Positions 33,834 to 45,890 of a stretch of 64,000 bases of DNA are shown here, one piece after another. The translations under genes and the position numbers were made by a program. The stretch comes from Delphinapterus leucas (lineage: Eukaryota > Chordata > Mammalia > Artiodactyla > Monodontidae). Each line of letters begins with the position of its first letter. Positions within the stretch are counted from its first letter, which is position 1. The notes below the pieces were generated by a model. It saw nothing but the letters and a program-made list of their open reading frames with translations, made no database searches and was not told the origin of the DNA. The stretch is taken from positions 66,154,193 through 66,218,192 of the forward strand of contig NW_022098057.1 in NCBI RefSeq assembly GCF_002288925.2, written 5' to 3'.

Positions 33834-36800
33834 ATGGTAATAGGAACATACAGATCGATAATTACCTTAAACAAAAATGGTTTAAATGCTCCAACCAAAA
33901 GACACAGGTTCGCTGAATGGATACAAAAACAAGAGCCATATAGGTATGCTGTCTACAAGAGACCCACTTCAGACCTAGGGATACATACAGACTGAAAGTG
34001 ACGGGATGGAAAAAGGTATTCCATGCAAATGGAAATCAAAAGAAACCTGGAGGAGCAATTCTCATATCAGATAAAGTAGACTTTAAAATAAAGAATGTTA
34101 CAAGAGACAAGGAAGGACACTACATAATGATCAAGGGATCAAGCCAAGAAGAAGATATAACAATTATAAATATATATGCACCCAACAGAGGAACACGTCA
34201 ATATATAAGGCAACTGCTAACAGCTATAAAAGAGGAAATCAACAGTAACACAATAATAGTGGGGGAGTTCAATACCTCACTTACACCAATGGACAGATCA
34301 TCCAGACAGAAAATTAATAAGGAAACACAAGCTTTAAATGACACAATAGACCAGATAGATTTAACTGATATTTATTGTACATACCATCCAAAACCAGCAG
34401 ATTACACTTTCTTCTCAAGTGCACACGGAACATTCTCCAGAACAGATTACATTTTAGGTCACAAATCAAGCCTCAGTAAATTTAAGAAAATTGAAATCAT
34501 ATCAAACATCTTTTACGGCCACAAGGCTATGAGATTAGACATCAATTACAGGGAAAAATTGTAAAAAAAAAAAAAAAAAACACATGGAGACTAAACAATA
34601 CATTACTAAATAACCAAGATATCAAAGAGGAAATCAAAAAACACCAGAGACAAATGACAACAAAAACACGATGATCCAAACCTTATGGGATGCACCAAAA
34701 GCAGTTCTAAGAAGGAAGTTTATAGCAATAAAATCCTACCTCAAGAAACAAGAAAAATCTCAAATAAACAATCTAAACTTACACCTAAAGGAACTAGAGA
34801 AAGAAGAAAAAACAAAACCCAAAGTTAGGTGAAGGAAAGAAATCATAAAGATCAAAGCAGAAATAAATGAAACAGAAACAAAATAATAGCAAAGATCAAT
34901 AAAACTAAAAGCTGGTTCTTTGAAAAGATAAACAAAATTAAATTGATAAACCTTTAGCCAGACTCATCACGAAAAAGAGGGAGAAGATTCAAATCAATAA
35001 AATTACAAATGAAAATATACAATGGACACTTCAGAAATACAAGGCATCATAAGAGACTACTACAAGCAACTCTATGCCAATAAAATGGACAACATGGAAG
35101 AAATGAAGGTATAAGCTTCCAAGACTGAACCAGGAAGAAATAGAAAATATGAACAGACCAATCACAAGTAATGAAATTGAAACTGTGATTAAAAATCTTC
35201 CAACAAACAGAAGTCCAGCGCCACATGGCTTCACAGGTGAATTCTATAAAACATTTAGAGAAGAGCTAACACACATCTTTCTCAAACTCTTCCAAACAAT
35301 TGCAGAGGAAGGAGCACTGCCAAACTCATTCTATGAGGCCACCATCACCCTGGTACCAAAACCAGACAGAGATACTACAAAAAAAGAAAATTACAGACCA
35401 ATATCACTGATGAATGAAGATGCAAAGATCCTCATCATATACTAGCATCAGAATCCAACAACACAGTAAAAGGATCACACACCATGATCAAGTGGGATTG
35501 TCTCAGGAATGCGAGGATTCTTCAATATATGCATATCAATCAATGTGATACACCATATTGAAGAATAAAAACCATATGATCATCCCAATAGATGCAGAAA
35601 AGCTTTTGGCAAAATTCAACACCCATTTATGATAAAAACTCTCCAGAAAGTGGGCATAGAGGGAACCTACTTCAACATAATAAAGGCCATATATGTCAAA
35701 CCCACAGCAAACATCATTCTCAATGGTGAAAAACTGAAAGCATTTTCTCTAAGATCAGGAAAAAGACAAGGATGTCCACTCTCGCCACTATTATTCAACA
35801 TAGTCTTGGAAGTCCTAGCCATGGCAATTAGAGAAGAGAAAGAAATAAAAGGAATAAAAATTGGAAAAGAAGTAAAACGTCACTGTTTGCAGATGACGTG
35901 AGACTATACACAGATAATCCTAAAGATGCCACCAGGGCTTCCCTGGTGGCGCAGTGGTTAAGAATCTGCCTGCCAATGCAGGGGACATGGGTTCGTGCCC
36001 TGGTCTGGGAGGATTCCACCTGCTGTGGAGTAACTAAGTCCATTCGCCACAGCTGCTGAGCCTGCGTGCCACAACAACTGAAACCTGCACGCCTGGAGCC
36101 CGTGCTCCGCAACAAGAGAAGCCACCGCAATGAGAAGCCTGCACACCACAACAAAGAGTGGCCCCCACTCACCATAACTAGAGAAAGCGCACGGACAGCA
36201 ATGAAAACCCAACACAGCCAAAAATATAAATAAATAAACATACATGCCACCAGAAAACTACTAGCGCTAATCAAATGAATTTGGTAAAGTTGCAGGATAC
36301 AAAATTAATGCACAAAAATCTCTTGCATTCCTATACACTAACAATGAAACATCAGAAAGAGAAATTAAGGACACAATCCCATTAGCCATTGCAACAAAAA
36401 GAATAAAATACCTAGGAATAAGTCTACCTAAGGAGGTAAAAGACCTGTACTTAGAAAACTATAAGACACTGATGAAAGAATTCAAAGATAACACAAACAG
36501 ATGGAGAGATATACCATGTTCTTGGATTGGAAGAATCAATATTGTGAAAATGCCTATACTACCCAAAGCAATCTACAGGTTCAATGCAATCCCTATCAAA
36601 CTACCAGTGGCATTTTTTACAGAACTAGAACAAAAAATCTTAAAATTTCTATGGAGACACAAAAGACCCCGAATAGCCAAAGTAGTGTTGAAAAGAAAAA
36701 CGGAGCTGGAAGAATCAGACTCCCTGACTTCAGACTATCCTACAAAGCTACAGTAATCAAGACAATATGGTACTGGCACAAAAACAGAAATATAGATCAA

Positions 36801-37915
36801 TGGAACAAGATAGAAAGCCCAGAGATAAACCCACTCACATATGGTCACCTTATTTTTGATAAAGGAGGCAAGAATATACAATGGAGAAAAGACAGCCTCT
36901 TCAATAAGTGGTGCTGGGAAAACTGTACAGCTACATGGAAAAGAATGAAATTAGAACACTCTCTAACACCATACACAAAAATAAACTCAAAATGGATTAA
37001 AGACCTAAATGTAAGACCAGATACTCTAAAACTCTTAGAGGAAAACATAGGAAGAACACTCTTCAACATAAATCACAGCAAGATCTTTTTGATCCACCTC
37101 CTAGAGTAATGGAAATAAAAACAAAAATAAACAAATGGGGTCTAATGAAACTTAAAAGCTTTTTCACAGCAAAGGAACCATAAATAAGATGAAAAGACAA
37201 CCCTCAGAACAGGAGAAAATATTTGCAAACAAATCAACGGACAAAGGATTAATCTCCAAAATATATAAACAGCTCATGCAGCTCAATATTAAAAAAACAA
37301 ACAACCCAATCAAAAAATGGGCAGAAGACCTAAATAGACATTTCTCCCAAGAAGATATACAGATGGCCAAGAAGCACATGAAAAGCTGCTCAACATCACT
37401 AATTATTAGAGAAATGCAAATCAAAACTACAATGAGGTATCACCTCACACCAGTTAGAATGGGCATCATCAGAAAATCTACAAACAACAAATGCTGGAGA
37501 GGGTGTGGAGAAAAGGGAACCCTCCTACACTGTTGGCGGGAATGTAAATTGATACAGCCACTATGGAGAACAGTATGGAGGTTCCTTAAAAACTAAAAAT
37601 AGAAGTACCATAGGACCCAGCAATCCCACTACTGGGCATGTACCCAGAGAAAACCATAATTCAAAAAGACACATGCACCCCAATGTTCACTGCAGCACTC
37701 TTTACAATAGCCAGGTCATGGATGCAACCTAAATGCCCATCGACAGGTGAATAAAGAGATGTGATACATATATACAGTGGAATATTACTCAGCCATAAAA
37801 AGGAAAGAAATTGTGTCATTTGTAGAATCGCAGATGGATCTGGAGACTGTCATACAAAGTAAGTCAGAAAGAGAAAATCAAATATGATATATTAATGCAT
37901 ATATGTGGAATCTAG
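33834..37915 (+). pseudogene. L1 ORF2 remnant (endonuclease/reverse transcriptase)
   Basis: ORF2 can be followed from ATG 33834 to TAG 37913-37915. The endonuclease part is open from 33998 to 34564 and keeps NIYAPN. Two residues matching catalytic positions of L1 endonucleases have changed: the GDFN Asp is Glu (34265-34267) and the DHIL His is Tyr (34448-34450). Reverse transcriptase pieces are at 35149-35445 ([13 protein letters not shown]..., ENYRPISLM) and 35629-35901 ([15 protein letters not shown]). The FADD motif is readable at 35886-35897, but in a different frame from the preceding segment. A SINE interrupts it at 35936. The carboxy-terminal region is open at 36501-37109 and 37189-37596 ([15 protein letters not shown]). 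The protein would normally nick DNA and reverse transcribe L1 RNA. This copy is dead. Confidence 0.93.
35936..36243 (+). mobile_element. CHR-1-like SINE inside L1 ORF2
   Basis: Long-form CHR SINE in sense orientation, from gcttccctggtggcgcagtgg through B-box-like gggttcgtgccctgg to an A-rich aaaaatataaataaataaa tail. A perfect 10-base target duplication, atgccaccag, lies at 35926-35935 and 36244-36253. It split the L1 just after the FADD motif, so it is younger than the L1. Confidence 0.94.
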
Positions 37916-37979
37916 AAAAATGGTACAGATAAACCGGTTTGCAAGGCAGAAATAGAGACATAGATATAGAGAATAAATG

Positions 37980-38060
37980 TATGGACACCAAGGGGGGAAA
38001 GTGGCCGGAGAGGGGTTGGTGGTGGGATGAACTGGGAGATTGGGGTTGGATATATACACT
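37980..38060 (+). other. G-rich L1 3' UTR tract
   Basis: Contains ggggggaaagtggccggagaggggttggtggtggg, several G runs close enough to allow a G-quadruplex on the plus (transcript) strand. G-rich tracts in L1 3' UTRs are a known feature of mammalian L1. Folding here is predicted only from the runs. Confidence 0.55.
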
Positions 38061-38125
38061 AATATGTGTAAAATAGATAACTAATAAGAATCTGCTATAT
38101 AAAATATAAATAAAATAAAATTCAA

Positions 38126-40370
38126 AAGATCCAAATAACGAAAGAAAAACACCATTAGTTTTCCCATTTTTCTCCTTTCACTACTCTTTCCATTTTTTTT
38201 TTTGTAGTTTAAATAAGATAGTTTATTTCTTACACAAATAATGTCCAGAGATGGGCAGACAGTCCAGCCTGGCAAGACAGCTGAGCTTATAAACTCATAT
38301 TTCCATTTATTATTGCCAGATCACTTTGCTTAAACCTGTAAAATTCCTAATGATCTCTACCTGGGAAAACAAAGATTATACAAAGCTCTAGCACCCTCAT
38401 AATAGTACTTCTTATTCTGAGGAGGAACATGTATAGCCTATTTTTGATACTGTAGTTCTAAAAAGACAATTTTTCCGTACTCTTGTGGTGACTGTGTATT
38501 TATCAAACCTATTTTTTCACTTCAGAAGTTTTCCTTTTCAGTAATTATGACATGAAACTCCAGACAGCTCTCATTTGCTCATGAGTGAGCTGATTGCCTG
38601 GCGTGCCACCTTTGATAGGTTATTCATAGGTAGAAGCAGACAGCAGTCCTTCAGCTCAGCTTTCTACCATTATTCTGGAAAAACCTCCAATTCACCTCCC
38701 TGTTATGACAGCAATGGCACCTTTTGGAATATATTTGCATATGACTTGGTGATGGGCTTTGAGAGGTACATATGCATGCCCACAGCAAGATATGAGAGTT
38801 TACAAGAGAATTCCCTTTATCCTTAAATGTGGCATGTTCGACAAAGGTTCAATGTCAGGAAAAACCTAGAAGCATCAGTTTTGTACCTATCTTGTGGCTG
38901 GAGAAACTAAGATGACGAGACTGTCATCTTGTCAGTTTTAGGAGTACAAAAGAAATTTCAACTAAGAGTCAAGCTAAAAGTGTCATTGTACAAGCACCCC
39001 TTAGACTTTATTTTCAAAGTGGATGTATTTTTGCCCTCTTGCCAAAATGCAATTACATGCACACTTGCACAGGCAAATACATGGGAATATTTTCATAAGA
39101 GTAATTTACAGTAAACAACAAGTGCAATCAGAAACTGAAAAGGTTTATCCTCCACACAGTTATGTGACTAATAGAACAGAAAATGGTATCATAGAGAATT
39201 TAGAGAAGAGAGGAAAGTGTTTTGCCAGCACAATCACTGCCAATCAGTGTCTTCGTGACATCAAAGTATTTGGTTCCACCTATTCATTAACCCCAGTGGG
39301 GTCCCCAATAGTTTTTAAATCAGTGCACAGAACACCTTCAAAACACAAAGGAAAATAGAAAAGCAGAGAAGAGATATTTACAAAAATATGAAGTAGGTTT
39401 ATATTTATAAACAGGATCTTCAGCTTCCAAGTTCAAAGACGTTCCTCCAGACATAGTCCATGTCTGTCAAGAATTCTAATGCTCTCATGTAGACAATTCT
39501 CTGTCTCAGAGTAAAATTTACCCTAAGCAATCTGTGACAAATAGTTTGCTTGTTGACTAAATATCTTCTAGAAGAAGAATCCAGAAAAAAAAAAAAAGCA
39601 CTTGAATTCATTTCCTCTCATTGATTTTTCTGGGAAAATGGGAATAAGTAGATTTTTCAACCAACAGTCCTTCCCAATGGGCTAAAAATTTCAAATTTCA
39701 TTCAGTGATAGTTATATTTGGTGTCATTCTCATCTATAATGTGGTGACAAATTGGTAACAAAAGAAAATGCTGTAACAAAACCAACTGGGAAGTCTGTAG
39801 ATTCCAACAGATTCACGATGGGACAATGAAAAAAAGTGGCAAATATTAATTAATGCAAATGCAAGGAAATACACAGTATACCTGTCTTTGCTTGAAGATT
39901 TAATATGCATACCTGGAGGAATTGCTAGGCTTATTACACTTATGTACATGTAAAAATTCACAAATGTTATTATAAAAGGTGAACTTTATCTCTGTGCATG
40001 ACTGTGATTATTAAGTACACTTTGGTATGTAGTCATCATAGCTTCCCACTTTCTCAGTCCTAGCTTTTCCAGCTTCAGTGTTAAAAATATTGTCTAAAGA
40101 CCTAAGGTAAAGATGTGGGTGGGGAATGGATCTTGTTTGTAAAGGAGGGAGAAAATCAGCCTTGTATAATATGGGTAGTTAGTGTCATTTCTCCACAGCT
40201 AAAAAAACCAAAAAATAAGTCACATGAGCTTTCTGTAAGGGCTATCGCCTCTAATTCAGAGTTCTGCTTTCTCTGCAGACTCTGTACTACTTCTGAATGT
40301 AACATGCAATTTATATATGCATCTGGAAGGAAATACATTAATCACAAGAAACAATATTTGGTTTAGTAAT
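38126..40370. other. Single-copy DNA, no gene seen
   Basis: About 2.2 kb. The part 38190-38290 (poly(T), gtagtttaaataagatagtttatttcttaca, gggcagacagtccagcctggcaagacagctgagct) resembles an ancient interspersed repeat in reverse orientation but is not firmly identified. Frames at 38575-38826 and 39023-39358 lack domains or coding-like features. Confidence 0.4.
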
Positions 40371-40678
40371 GGCAGTTAGAAATATGATTGCTGACCTAAC
40401 AACATGAGTATCTTCAATATCATCCTGGAAAAAAAAAAAACTGTTCAAGTTCTATGAGTCTTAAGTTGATTGGTAGCAAATGAAGGGTATTGAAAAATAC
40501 AGGCAATTCAGAATTCATAAAAACGAATTACATTGAATCTGACAGGGAAATATATATATATGTAGACATACAAAGATAAACAATGGTATAAGCTAAGCTA
40601 GACATTTAAAATATGTGTTTTCAAACAGAACTTTCTATGAAGATTTAAAGAAGAAAGAAGACATTAGGTGCTGGAGAA
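40371..40678 (+). repeat. Local duplication, copy A
   Basis: This 308-base segment (from ggcagttagaaatatgatt to gacattaggtgctggagaa) recurs at 45459-45774 in the same orientation with only about five base changes and one A-run length difference, so roughly 98% identity. A shorter inverted version lies at 41825-41913. It matches no transposon family I recognise, carries no open frame of note and has an internal A12 run. Confidence 0.93.
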
Positions 40679-41088
40679 TTGCTTTGTATTTTCATGGGAT
40701 GTCAAAAACTATGACAAGAGAAAGACTTCCCAGAATTAACAGTAATGAGTGCAAATAAACCTCCATATTCTTGATCATAAAACTTTTATATTAGTTCTAG
40801 AATAATGACAAATAAAAATGTATTTATATAATGCGTGGAGCAGGAAAGAAGAGTGCATGGCAGAGAGGACAGCTAACAAGGAAACCTAAAAAGACTTTAG
40901 TCATAAATAAAATATAAATATATTTGTTTGCTCTGCATTCTAAATTTTAGGACAGAAATTTGTCTGAGTGTTAATTTCAATTATTAAAATGCAATAAATA
41001 AATAAATAGAGTAATGCTCTTTCTTAGCTGGCCTTTGTTTCTTTATTGCTGTTACCTAGGATTGAATTTCCCAACACATGTGATAAAA

Positions 41089-41276
41089 TGTGTTGGTTTA
41101 GTGTGCATGCATCACAATTACCTGGTAGACTTGGTAACCCACAGGTTACTGAGCCCCACCCCCAAATTGTCTGATTCAGAAGGTTTCGGTGGGGCCTGAA
41201 AACTTTATTTCTAACAAGTTCCCATTTGGTGCTGATATTGCTGGTCTTTGAACCATGCTTTGAAGAAAACTACTGG
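41089..41276 (-). mobile_element. MER5A-like hAT element
   Basis: Non-autonomous hAT-Charlie element on the minus strand. Plus-strand landmarks are gtgtgcatgcatcacaattacctgg, aacccacaggttactgagccccaccccc, gattcagaaggtttcggtggggcctg, tttctaacaagttcccatttggtgctgat and ctttgaaccatgctttgaagaaaac, in the order of MER5A reversed. It encodes nothing. The small frame 41014-41199 is incidental. Confidence 0.86.
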
Positions 41277-41824
41277 TATAATGGAATATGTATTAACAAA
41301 TAAAAGTTTTCATTTTGCTATGAATTGGGAACATTTGGTTAGGAACCTCAGGTAGGTTCATTTCTTTTCTGCAGTATTCCTGAAAACATTTAATATAAAA
41401 TGTATTTTATAAATATTGCCAAAGCAATACTGCAACAGGTGGCGTTAAACAGGCAGGGAAAACTATTCAAGACTATTGAAATAGGGGAGAGAGATTGAAC
41501 TCCTCTCTACTGAAACAAAAGTTAGGAGTTTTGAAGCCATGAGGTGAGCTAGTGAAAATGTACTAGATGACTTTATATGGAAGGGTGGTGACTGTGATCA
41601 GGGCATCTCTATTTGCTAGTGATACCTGCCCCAGAGATAGGAAGATGGGGACTTCATCTTTCTTTATGACTACATTTCACAGGAATGGCTCCCAGATGTT
41701 TGAGAGAGACCTTCCTGGTTTGTAAAACTGGTAAGAGACTGAGGGAAGATTTACATCTCAAAGGGACAGAGAACTTACAATTGCAAGGTTTCTATAGTAA
41801 TTGTTCTAAGCAAAAGGGAACTGA

Positions 41825-41913
41825 AGACTCATAGAACTTGACCAGTTTTTTTTTTGGATGATATTAAAGATAATCATGTTGTTAGGTCAGCAATCATATT
41901 TCTAACTGCCATT
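41825..41913 (-). repeat. Inverted partial copy B of the local duplication
   Basis: The reverse complement of this 89-base block matches the first part of copy A (about 40368-40460), including tagaacttgaccag/taga acttgaacag, the T/A run, gatgatatt-aagata and the exact gttgttaggtcagcaatcatatttctaactgcc run. Similarity ends abruptly on both sides. Confidence 0.85.
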
Positions 41914-42603
41914 GTTCTAAGAAAAAGGGGACTAGATTCAGGAATAAACCTATCTAATGTGTAGTCAAGCTGAGGAAAGCATTAAGGATATATTGGTCAA
42001 AATCCAAAATGAAAGTGTAATATGTTGTTTCCAAAATAATTTGTCTTGGAACTACTCTTTTGAAGGAGCACCTTCTGGTATTATTTCTCTGAAGAATATA
42101 TACGAAAATTTGTTCTATGAGAAGGCTTCTGTCCAAGGCTAAAAAGTTCTCAACAAATGCCACTTAAGCTCTTTATGCTGTTAATTGCCAAACCAAACTA
42201 AATATTCCTCTGAGTAGCAATTGCTTAAAGGAATAAATGGCATAATAAAGTCTTGAAGCCTGGACATGGGAAACACATAAGGTAAAATCTGGTATTTATT
42301 TTTAGAATAACACATTAATTAACTTTGATGTGAATATGTTACATATATATGGCAGTAGAACTGCTTAGCATTTAGATGTATGTATGCATTTTTAGCTACA
42401 TATGTGCTGTCAAAAGTAAGTGCTGTGTCATATTCATATGCACAAATGCAACCTGGTCTTTATTCTTTCACATTCTTTGTCTTTCTTCCCGCTGTCTTAT
42501 TTAAGATACAGACAAGTAGAGGTTTTATCTTTGAAACAATTTATTTTTTAATCTAGTCACAGTGTCCAAACATTATTCTAAGTTTATGATAAAATACTAG
42601 ACA
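41914..42603. other. Single-copy DNA, no gene seen
   Basis: Overlapping frames 41954-42163 (minus) and 41957-42142 (plus) are mirror chance frames without domains. No repeat is recognised. Confidence 0.4.
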
Positions 42604-42725
42604 ATTTTTTTTTTTTTTGTCTGCACCATATGACGTGTGGGATTTAGTTCCCTGACCAGGGATCGAACCCAGACACTGGCAGTGAAAGTGCCAAGTCCTA
42701 ACCACTGGACCACCAGGGAATTCCT
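42604..42725 (-). mobile_element. Short tRNA-Glu-derived SINE
   Basis: Antisense copy of the same short SINE type as at 27549. On the minus strand it reads ggaattccctggtggtccagtggtta (A-box region), tgggttcgatccctggtcagg (B-box region), then an A-rich tail (poly(T) at 42606-42620). A target duplication is not clear. Confidence 0.86.
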
Positions 42726-45202
42726 GAAAAAGTAGATAGTTTTAAAAATTATATTTATCATTTCTTTCTTTCTTGACTTAAAAATATATGTTTTTATTGT
42801 TTAGATTCATTGTATAAGTCAGCAGTCCCCACCTTCCACCCTCCAATCTCCTTTGCTCACTCACAGAGAGAAACACATTTCTAACTATTTTGGGAGGTAT
42901 TTGCACTATATGTTTAAATTACACACTTATAATACAATGTATTTATTTTTCAGTTACATATGTTACCTACTGCCTTCCTAATCAGTAAAATGAGGGTTTA
43001 GCACTCTTATGAAGCTCCTTCCACCTTAAAGGTATTCTTCCAATGTAATCATATCAAAATTTGGGGGCAAATTGTATTATATATTTTCATTATTATGAAA
43101 TACATAATAATTCATAGTATTATTCACAATTGAGATACATACCATAATGATTACATTTCCTTTCTTATGCATCTCCCCGCCTTCCACCCCAGTTTAGTTA
43201 ATGCCTCATTAGGTGCTTACCTATCCATCTTTTCCCTTAAAGATACTGAAAATAAAAAGGAATCTAAAACACCTTGCTATATGGTCAAACACTTCACGTG
43301 ATTTTTCAGGGGCTGGGTTTTCTTGGAAATAGTTTTTCTGGACCATATCATCCTCCTTCTTCAATCTCCCTGTCACCTATCTGGAGCCTTTTAACTATGT
43401 AAAATAATTTATGTAGTTATTTTAACACATCATGGAAAAAAATCCTTAAAGATTTTTTTCAAAATATCTATGAGGAGAAAACCTTGAGGGGAGAGGGTTC
43501 CATTTTTGAAGCTCCATCCCAGAGAAAAAAGTTCTAGACAATAAAAATAAAATGCTCTCATATCACTTATTCTCTCATGACCTCTGCCCAACCTAACCAT
43601 CCCCTGCTGATATATACAGCTGTTTTCCTAAAACACACACACACACAACAACAACAAGAAACAACAATCATTCTCTTTTTTGAGATTTAAGGATTTCTTG
43701 GGAACAAGCTGCTTTATCATCCTACTTTTTCTCCTTTAATGTTATTTTGTAGGTTATCTTTTTCCAGCTTTTGAATATAAAAGAGAAAATTATTTAATCA
43801 AAGTGAAAACTTTTGCTGCCAATACTAATGAAACCAACACCAGAAACTGACTTCTAATTTTAATCCTCCAGTATATGTCAACTGTTATGGTAGCTGTTCT
43901 TAGATACATTTTCTCCCTCTCAGACCCTCAGCAAACCTGCGAAGTCACAATTGTCTTGAACTTGACAAAATATGAGTTATGCAAACAAATACCCACACAC
44001 ATACATAATATGTGTTTGAAACTTTGGAAAGCTCCTATGCATGAGTCCTCATCAACTAATTTATGCAGTTTCCAATAATCTCTTCCTTTGTATTTTCTTA
44101 CCACCTCCTTTTTTCCAGTAGTAGGAGATTTAATGTGGACTTAAGCTTCAAATAGGATGACAGATTAAAATTGCCTTTATTCTTAAATTTATTCTTCAGA
44201 GTGTATTTTAGTTAGAATTGTTCTCTTCCCTGATCTGAATCTTATTTCATGGTTCTCACCTCAGACTTATTTCCATGTTCTGCTATTTCTTCAAGCTTGG
44301 GGTGCCCTTCTTTCTTATCACTTATTTCTCGCTTATGTAGTGAATGCGACACATTTTCAAGAACAAAAGAAATGAATAAGTAGTTAAAAATTATATTTTA
44401 TGTTATCTAGCTTTCATTATATCTGCTTCTATATCTTTCCACCTACTAAGGGAAAAACAATCTGTGCTCTTTAGGATACATTATTATTAGCATAAAAATT
44501 AGACTAAAGTGGACGCAGTCACACTTATTCTCTTATTTTCTGTTACTTACAGATAGCAGAATACACCTTTTTGTATTAAACATGCTGTGCTTTCAAAACC
44601 CTTGATACCTCTGTATATAGTACATAAGTTATGACTTATTGAGAAGGTCAATTGTCTCTTTTGGAAAAAAAGACACAGGGTTACATCTCAGACCTGACAG
44701 ATTTGCTACTTGTGATCTTTGATTTTTGCTGACTGGATATCTCTTTGATTTGAAACACACATAAAAAAGGCCTGCTATGCTCTTGGGCTCTCCAAAGTCT
44801 TTTACACAAAGAAATAGGAAGTGAAATGGAAGAACTGGAGAGAAGGAGAGTGAAAAAGAGATTGTACTTATATATACTCAGTTCTTTACCCTAAATCCTC
44901 TTCAGAGAAAGGGAGAAAAGGATCAAAGAACTCATCCATCAGACAAGTGCCTATGCTTGGAATTTAATACTCCACCTTTTGTGCTCTAAGCTTTGAAGGT
45001 AGTCTTTTGGATTCATTCACGAGGTACTTCTAGTCTACCTCCATAAATTGCTATCAGGAGTACAGAAAATAAAATGAGTCCTTATGATTAGCAAAGTATA
45101 CCTAACCAGTTTCTTGTCAGTATTTTATAATAAGATAAATGTATTAAGTCTCAGAGTTGGGGTCCACCTGAGGCACTTGGCAAATAATGCAGCAGTTTAT
45201 TT
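42726..45202. other. Single-copy DNA, no gene seen
   Basis: About 2.5 kb of AT-rich sequence with a (CA)n/(ACA)n run near 43636-43670. The 44220-44340 part is weakly L2-like (cctgatctgaatcttatttcatgg, gcccttctttcttatcacttatt). The only frame above 60 codons (43875-44078) has no domain. Confidence 0.4.
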
Positions 45203-45458
45203 ATTGAGTATTGTTATGGATTGAATGGTGTCCCCCCCCCCAAATTCATATGTTGAAGTCCTAACCCCTAGTACCTGAGAATGTGACCTTATTTGGAAAT
45301 AGGGTCATTGGAATGTAATTAGTTAAGGTTAAGTAATACTGTAGTAGGGTTGGCCCCTAATCCAACATGACAGATATCCTTATAAAAAGGAGAAATGCGG
45401 ACACAGATATGCACAGGGGACGAACGCCATATGAAGAGGAAGGCAGATATTGGGGGGA
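45203..45458 (+). repeat. Ancient interspersed repeat, truncated
   Basis: ttgttatggattgaatggtgtccc, a C11 run, caaattcatatgttgaagtcctaacccc, gaccttatttggaaatagggtc, cctaatccaacatgacag and ccttataaaaaggagaaatgcggacacagatat are the landmarks of a widespread old mammalian repeat (LTR or MER class; I am not sure of the family). It stops abruptly at 45458, exactly where copy C of the local duplication begins. Confidence 0.55.
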
Positions 45459-45774
45459 GGCAGTTAGAAATATGATTGCTGACCTAACAACATGAGTATC
45501 TTCAATATCATCCTGAAAAAAAAAAAACCAAAAAAACTGTTCAAATTCTATGAGTCTTAAGTTGATTGGTAGCAAATGAAGGGTATTGAAAAATACAGGC
45601 AATTCAGAATTCATAAAAATGAATTACATTGAATCTGACAGGGAAATATATATATATGTAGACATACAAAGATAAACAGTGGTATAAGCTAAGCTAGACA
45701 TTTAAAATATATGTTTTCAAACAGAACTTTCTATGAAGTTTTAAAGAAGAAAGAAGACATTAGGTGCTGGAGAA
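45459..45774 (+). repeat. Local duplication, copy C
   Basis: Direct copy of 40371-40678 with an expanded A run (A12 plus ccaaaaaa). Differences include caagttc/caaattc, aaaacg/aaaatg, aaacaatgg/aaacagtgg, aatatgtg/aatatatg and gaagattt/gaagtttt. The right flank is unrelated to that of copy A. The minus-strand frame 45357-45614 spans the junction and is not a gene. Confidence 0.93.
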
Positions 45775-45839
45775 ATGCAGTGATAATTCATATAAATCAC
45801 TTGCACTAGTGTTCATGACACACATTGAGTCATGTTCAT

Positions 45840-45890
45840 TTCATCAGGTCAGTGCCAGGTACATACCAAGCATTTAAATAAATATTTGTT
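45840..45890 (+). repeat. Short L2-like 3' end
   Basis: tcatcaggtcagtgccaggtacataccaagcatttaaataaatatttgttgga matches the usual L2 terminus (gtgcctggcacatagtaggtgctcaataaatatttgttgaatg) with several changes. Confidence 0.55.

Larger units (their letters stand above)
31962..38125 (+). mobile_element. Nearly full-length L1 retrotransposon
   Basis: A complete L1 layout on the plus strand: 5' UTR from a cttcaagatggcggag start (31962-32849), ORF1 region (32850-33775), short spacer, ORF2 region (33834-37915, with a SINE at 35936-36243), a G-rich 3' UTR (37916-38090) and an A-rich end (aaaatataaataaaataaaa). Without the SINE the length is about 5.85 kb, near the usual 6 kb. It is of the cetartiodactyl type and among the least diverged in the window, but both reading frames are broken. 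I could not identify a target-site duplication. Confidence 0.95.

Noticed and set aside
34560..34580. A18 run in the full-length L1 as an internal poly(A) tail of another insertion
   Set aside because: ORF2 sequence continues directly on both sides without duplication, so it is an expanded A tract within ORF2.
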